A stretch of 64,000 bases of DNA from positions 310,001-374,000 of the forward strand of contig NZ_JAGSPD010000002.1 in the NCBI RefSeq assembly GCF_019203985.1, read 5' to 3'. Under the pieces are notes generated by a model. It did no database searches. It was not told the origin of the DNA and saw only the letters and a program-made list of their open reading frames with translations. Positions 60,932 to 64,000 of this stretch are shown here, piece by piece; the first letter of the stretch is position 1; each line of letters opens with the position of its first letter. The position numbers and the translations under genes were made by a program. This DNA is from Winogradskyella luteola (GTDB lineage Bacteria; Bacteroidota; Bacteroidia; Flavobacteriales; Flavobacteriaceae).

Positions 60932-63889
60932 TTATTCAATAATCGCTTCATAAATTAGGCGCTGAATTTCTGTTCTGATATTCTCCCGTAACAACAAGTT
61001 CTTACCAGCTTCAGGATACGTTCTGTTAGCTAGGAAAATATAGAGGATTTCTTCTTCTGGATCTGCCCATGCGTAAGTTCCTGTAAAACCTGAGTGACCG
61101 AAACTGGTCATGGATATACAGCCACATGTTGGACCTTCTTCACCTAATTGGGGTTTATCAAATCCCACACCTCTTCTATTATCAGCATGGCAATAGTGAC
61201 ATTTTGTAAACTTCTCTAGAGTTTCGTTTTTAAAATAACGCTTTCCTCCATAAAACCCTTTTTGCAAGTACATTTGCATAATCTTGGCAACATCATTTGC
61301 ATTACTAAAAATACCGGCATGACCACCTATGCCACCTTGCATTGCCGCTCCCATATCATGCACATAGCCATGTACTTTTTTATATCTATAATAGTTATCC
61401 ACTTCGGTTGGTACGATATCCTTTAAACTGAATTTTTTTCGTGGATTGTAAGTAGTGTAATTTGCTCCCAAGGATTTATAGTAACGATCTTGAGTGATCT
61501 CATCTAAGGATTTATCATAAAAGCCTTCTAAATAATTCTTCAATATATAATAAGGTAAATCACTGTAACGGTAACGCAAGCGAGACAACAATTCACTTTC
61601 TTTTATAATCTCTTGTATAGAATCTTGATAATCATTTCGCATAAACAGCGTATTGGTAACCTCTACATTAAAGTTATCTGTTCGCTTACTCCTGTAGTAT
61701 TTAGTGTCCGGTTTTTTGGTTACTGAATCTAAAGTTGCATAGTAAAATGGTATCCATGGTTTTAATTGTGCATAATGTGATAACATTTTCTTTAAAGTGA
61801 TGTTTTTCTTATTGGTCTTTTTATACTCAGGAAGCAATGTTCCGAGCTTAGAATTTAAAGACAAGGATCCTTGTTGCTCTAACTCCATTATAACAGGAAG
61901 GGTTGCCAATATCTTTGTAAGTGAAGCTACATCGTAGATATCATCAAAATCGACTTTATTCTTTTTTGAATAGGTATGATAGCCAAAGTTCTTGTTATAG
62001 ATAACTTTGCCCTTTCTGGCCACTAGTAACTGAATGCCGGGTGTCATTTTTTTATCTATGGCGTAATTTGCGATGGAATCTATTCTGTTTAAAAGTTTTG
62101 AGTCAACACCTACTCGCTCTGGTAGCCCATAACTTAAGCTCATCAAAGGATTATAGGCCTCGCCTGTTCCTAAAGGAAAAAACTGTCCAGTAGTTACCGG
62201 CAATTTACCTTTAGCGCCAATAGCTCCAAAAATAAGCTGTGCCGATTTCTCTTGGGCTATTCTACTGTTTTGGTAGCTCATTACAATTCCTTCAATATTC
62301 TCAATGGATAATAAATCGTTTAAAGCATAAGGTCTGGCAAATACATCTAAAACAACAGTATTGGTTCTGGCAATCTCATAGAGCCAAGCCATTTCGCGCT
62401 GAGAGAATTTAAACTTTTCCCACGGGTTACCATTAGGTTTATGAAAACCAACAACAACAGTATTATAATTTTGAAGTTTAGAAATAAGGTCATCTAACTT
62501 ATCAGCTTTTATTTCGTGAACTTTTGTGTATTTTTTCAACTCGCTGAGAAAAACAGAGCCATCATCAGTTCCTAATGATACATAAGCCATTTTTTTAGTT
62601 TCTAAATCCCTTAATGGCAATAATGATTTTGCATTCTTTAAAACAGTAATTGCACTCTCCATTAAGTTTTCGTAAAGCAAGTCATCTTTAATACGATTTA
62701 AATCTTTGGATAGGTCATATAAACCTATTGGCGAATAGTTGTCTAATCCCACCTTGTATTTTGCCATTAAAATCTTCTTTACGGAATGCGCCAAACGCTC
62801 TTCAGTAATAATACCTTCATTATATGCTTCAACGAATTTTGCAATACCCTTTTTTGGATTTTCAGACATGAGCATAACATCATTTCCTGCCATAAATGCC
62901 ATTAAATCTATTTCTCCTCCTGTTGTCAAATTTTTTGGAGTAATACCATCGACACCTTTTTCCACATAATCTGCAGCTCCTTTCATGGTTAGTGCATCAG
63001 TGAATATTAACCCTTTAAAGTCTAGCTCTTTTTTGAGCATATCGGTAACAATATGCTTAGATAACGAAGATGGGAATCCTCTTCTCTTTTCTAGACTTGG
63101 TACATTGAGATGTGCCACCATTACACTTGATAAACCTTCCTTTATAAGTTGTCTATATGGGTATAGTTCGATAGAATCAATACGTTCTTCACTAAAAGAA
63201 ACTGTTGGCAGGGTTTTATGCGAATCATCTTCGGTATCTCCATGACCAGGAAAATGTTTAGCGTTTGCCAATACTCCAGCACTTTGCATCCCTTTCATAA
63301 ATGCTAAACCTTTGGCTGTAACATTATCTCTGTCCTCACCAAAAGAACGGTTGCCAATAATAGGGTTCTTAGGATTGGTATTAATATCTACAACAGGTGC
63401 AAAATTAAAATGTACACCCAAACGCTTACAGTGCTCACCTATTTGCCTTCCCGTTTGTTCAACCAAACTATTATCCGATATTGCCCCCAATGTCATATTC
63501 CAAGGAAAAGCATAAGTAGAATCTAATCGCATGCTCAATCCCCATTCTGCATCCATACCAACCAATAAAGGGATCTTAGACGCAGCCTGTAATTGATTGT
63601 TCAGCTTTGCTTGCCTGTAAGGACCACCATTGGAATAAATAACACCCCCAATATGATGGTTTTTTATCAAGTCTACGATTTCATTATTGACTTTATCGCT
63701 GTGTTTAGACATTACCTGAACCATATAGAGCTGTCCTATACGTTCTTTTATAGACATAGCACTATAAATACTATCAACCCACTTTTGTTGTTCAATAGGA
63801 TCTTCGGAAAGTAAAGGGTTATTAATGAGTTCTTGCGAAAAGTTTATTTGAACACAAAAACATAATATAATAAGGGACAGGTAGCGCAT
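60932..63889 (-). CDS. Glycoside hydrolase family 3 / serine beta-lactamase-like fusion
   Basis: 985 aa exported protein. Signal peptide MRYLSLIILCFCVQINFS. GH3 domain about 40-560: NagZ-type ANAKHFPGHGDTEDDSHKTLP, and the catalytic nucleophile region GLIFTDALTMKG. A beta-lactamase/serine hydrolase domain is at about 595-980: SxxK motif VASLTKILATLPVIM, Y-S-D in YRYSDLPYYIL, and HSGFTGTYAWADP. It likely acts on peptidoglycan fragments or chito-sugars with a coupled esterase or peptidase. The fusion is a Bacteroidota type. Confidence 0.9.
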   Translation of the reverse strand: MRYLSLIILCFCVQINFSQELINNPLLSEDPIEQQKWVDSIYSAMSIKERIGQLYMVQVMSKHSDKVNNEIVDLIKNHHIGGVIYSNGGPYRQAKLNNQLQAASKIPLLVGMDAEWGLSMRLDSTYAFPWNMTLGAISDNSLVEQTGRQIGEHCKRLGVHFNFAPVVDINTNPKNPIIGNRSFGEDRDNVTAKGLAFMKGMQSAGVLANAKHFPGHGDTEDDSHKTLPTVSFSEERIDSIELYPYRQLIKEGLSSVMVAHLNVPSLEKRRGFPSSLSKHIVTDMLKKELDFKGLIFTDALTMKGAADYVEKGVDGITPKNLTTGGEIDLMAFMAGNDVMLMSENPKKGIAKFVEAYNEGIITEERLAHSVKKILMAKYKVGLDNYSPIGLYDLSKDLNRIKDDLLYENLMESAITVLKNAKSLLPLRDLETKKMAYVSLGTDDGSVFLSELKKYTKVHEIKADKLDDLISKLQNYNTVVVGFHKPNGNPWEKFKFSQREMAWLYEIARTNTVVLDVFARPYALNDLLSIENIEGIVMSYQNSRIAQEKSAQLIFGAIGAKGKLPVTTGQFFPLGTGEAYNPLMSLSYGLPERVGVDSKLLNRIDSIANYAIDKKMTPGIQLLVARKGKVIYNKNFGYHTYSKKNKVDFDDIYDVASLTKILATLPVIMELEQQGSLSLNSKLGTLLPEYKKTNKKNITLKKMLSHYAQLKPWIPFYYATLDSVTKKPDTKYYRSKRTDNFNVEVTNTLFMRNDYQDSIQEIIKESELLSRLRYRYSDLPYYILKNYLEGFYDKSLDEITQDRYYKSLGANYTTYNPRKKFSLKDIVPTEVDNYYRYKKVHGYVHDMGAAMQGGIGGHAGIFSNANDVAKIMQMYLQKGFYGGKRYFKNETLEKFTKCHYCHADNRRGVGFDKPQLGEEGPTCGCISMTSFGHSGFTGTYAWADPEEEILYIFLANRTYPEAGKNLLLRENIRTEIQRLIYEAIIE

Positions 63890-64000
63890 ATAAAATCTTT
63901 TATCGTTTTTTTGATATGTAACGAATACTATGCCAAAATAGCATAATTAATAAGAAGTAAAAAGACTTTATGATACTTTTATAAACCGTATAATTAACAG
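63890..64000. other. Intergenic tail of the window
   Basis: No ORF or RNA gene recognised; the region upstream of the GH3 fusion gene (minus strand) is AT-rich. Confidence 0.4.

Overview
The window is a gene-dense, AT-rich chromosomal segment of a member of the Bacteroidota, most probably family Flavobacteriaceae. The evidence is the TAnnTTTG-type promoter -7 boxes, weak Shine-Dalgarno sequences, a PorX regulator, two proteins with type IX secretion (T9SS) C-terminal sorting domains, the fused LpxC-FabZ protein, BshA (bacillithiol pathway), and a his operon in hisG-D-C-B-H-A-F-IE order. I see no rRNA, tRNA, CRISPR array, phage or insertion sequence. The genus cannot be fixed from the sequence alone.

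Layout. 1-7.5 kb (minus): complete histidine operon hisG-hisD-hisC-hisB-hisH-hisA-hisF-hisIE, the last gene cut by the window edge. It is preceded by a histidine-rich leader peptide and a terminator hairpin (transcription attenuator), and its gaps are filled with small palindromic repeats. 7.5-11.2 kb (minus): SPFH protein, VWA membrane protein, fabG. 11.4-15.9 kb: M16 peptidase lipoprotein, sucD, NTF2-like protein. 15.8-22.1 kb (minus): lipid A cluster lpxD, lpxC-fabZ, lpxA, efp and a second LpxD-like acyltransferase, behind an HD-domain protein gene. 22.1-31.0 kb (plus): porX, tsaE, a tiny secreted peptide overlapping a membrane-protein gene, a giant GSDH/dihaem/T9SS protein, and a pseudouridine synthase. 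31-38.3 kb (mixed): secreted protein, SF2 helicase, ExbD, 3D-domain lipoprotein, two tandem micro-ORFs, a T9SS-exported trypsin-like protease and Hsp20. 38.4-45.7 kb: a fused 2-oxoacid dehydrogenase E1, then a plus-strand run (2OG-Fe oxygenase, SUI1 factor, DUF1835, nucleoside phosphorylase, substrate-binding protein), and ung. 45.8-50.9 kb (plus): MutS2 without a Smr domain, a LuxR-type HTH gene remnant, a DCC thioredoxin-like protein, and a DUF4139 protein carrying a TonB-receptor-type N-terminal domain. 51.2-55.4 kb (minus): tight five-gene operon of ATP-grasp ligase, membrane-anchored unknown, TerB-like protein, N-formylglutamate amidohydrolase family and a QEGLA/DUF1704 (MATCAP-type) metallopeptidase. 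55.6-63.9 kb: dicarboxylate symporter, aroC, LpxH-like phosphoesterase, GIY-YIG protein, bshA, and a GH3-serine hydrolase fusion.

How the genes connect. Envelope biogenesis is the main theme: lpxD/C/A, the LpxH-like enzyme, fabG/fabZ, and the GH3-beta-lactamase fusion that may act on peptidoglycan fragments. T9SS signalling (PorX) and T9SS cargo occur in the same window. The most interesting parts are the his attenuator, the DUF1704/ATP-grasp/amidohydrolase operon (a predicted peptide-tailoring system with unknown substrate), the secreted-peptide/membrane-protein overlapping pair with an upstream inverted repeat, and the duplicated MRTL micro-ORFs.
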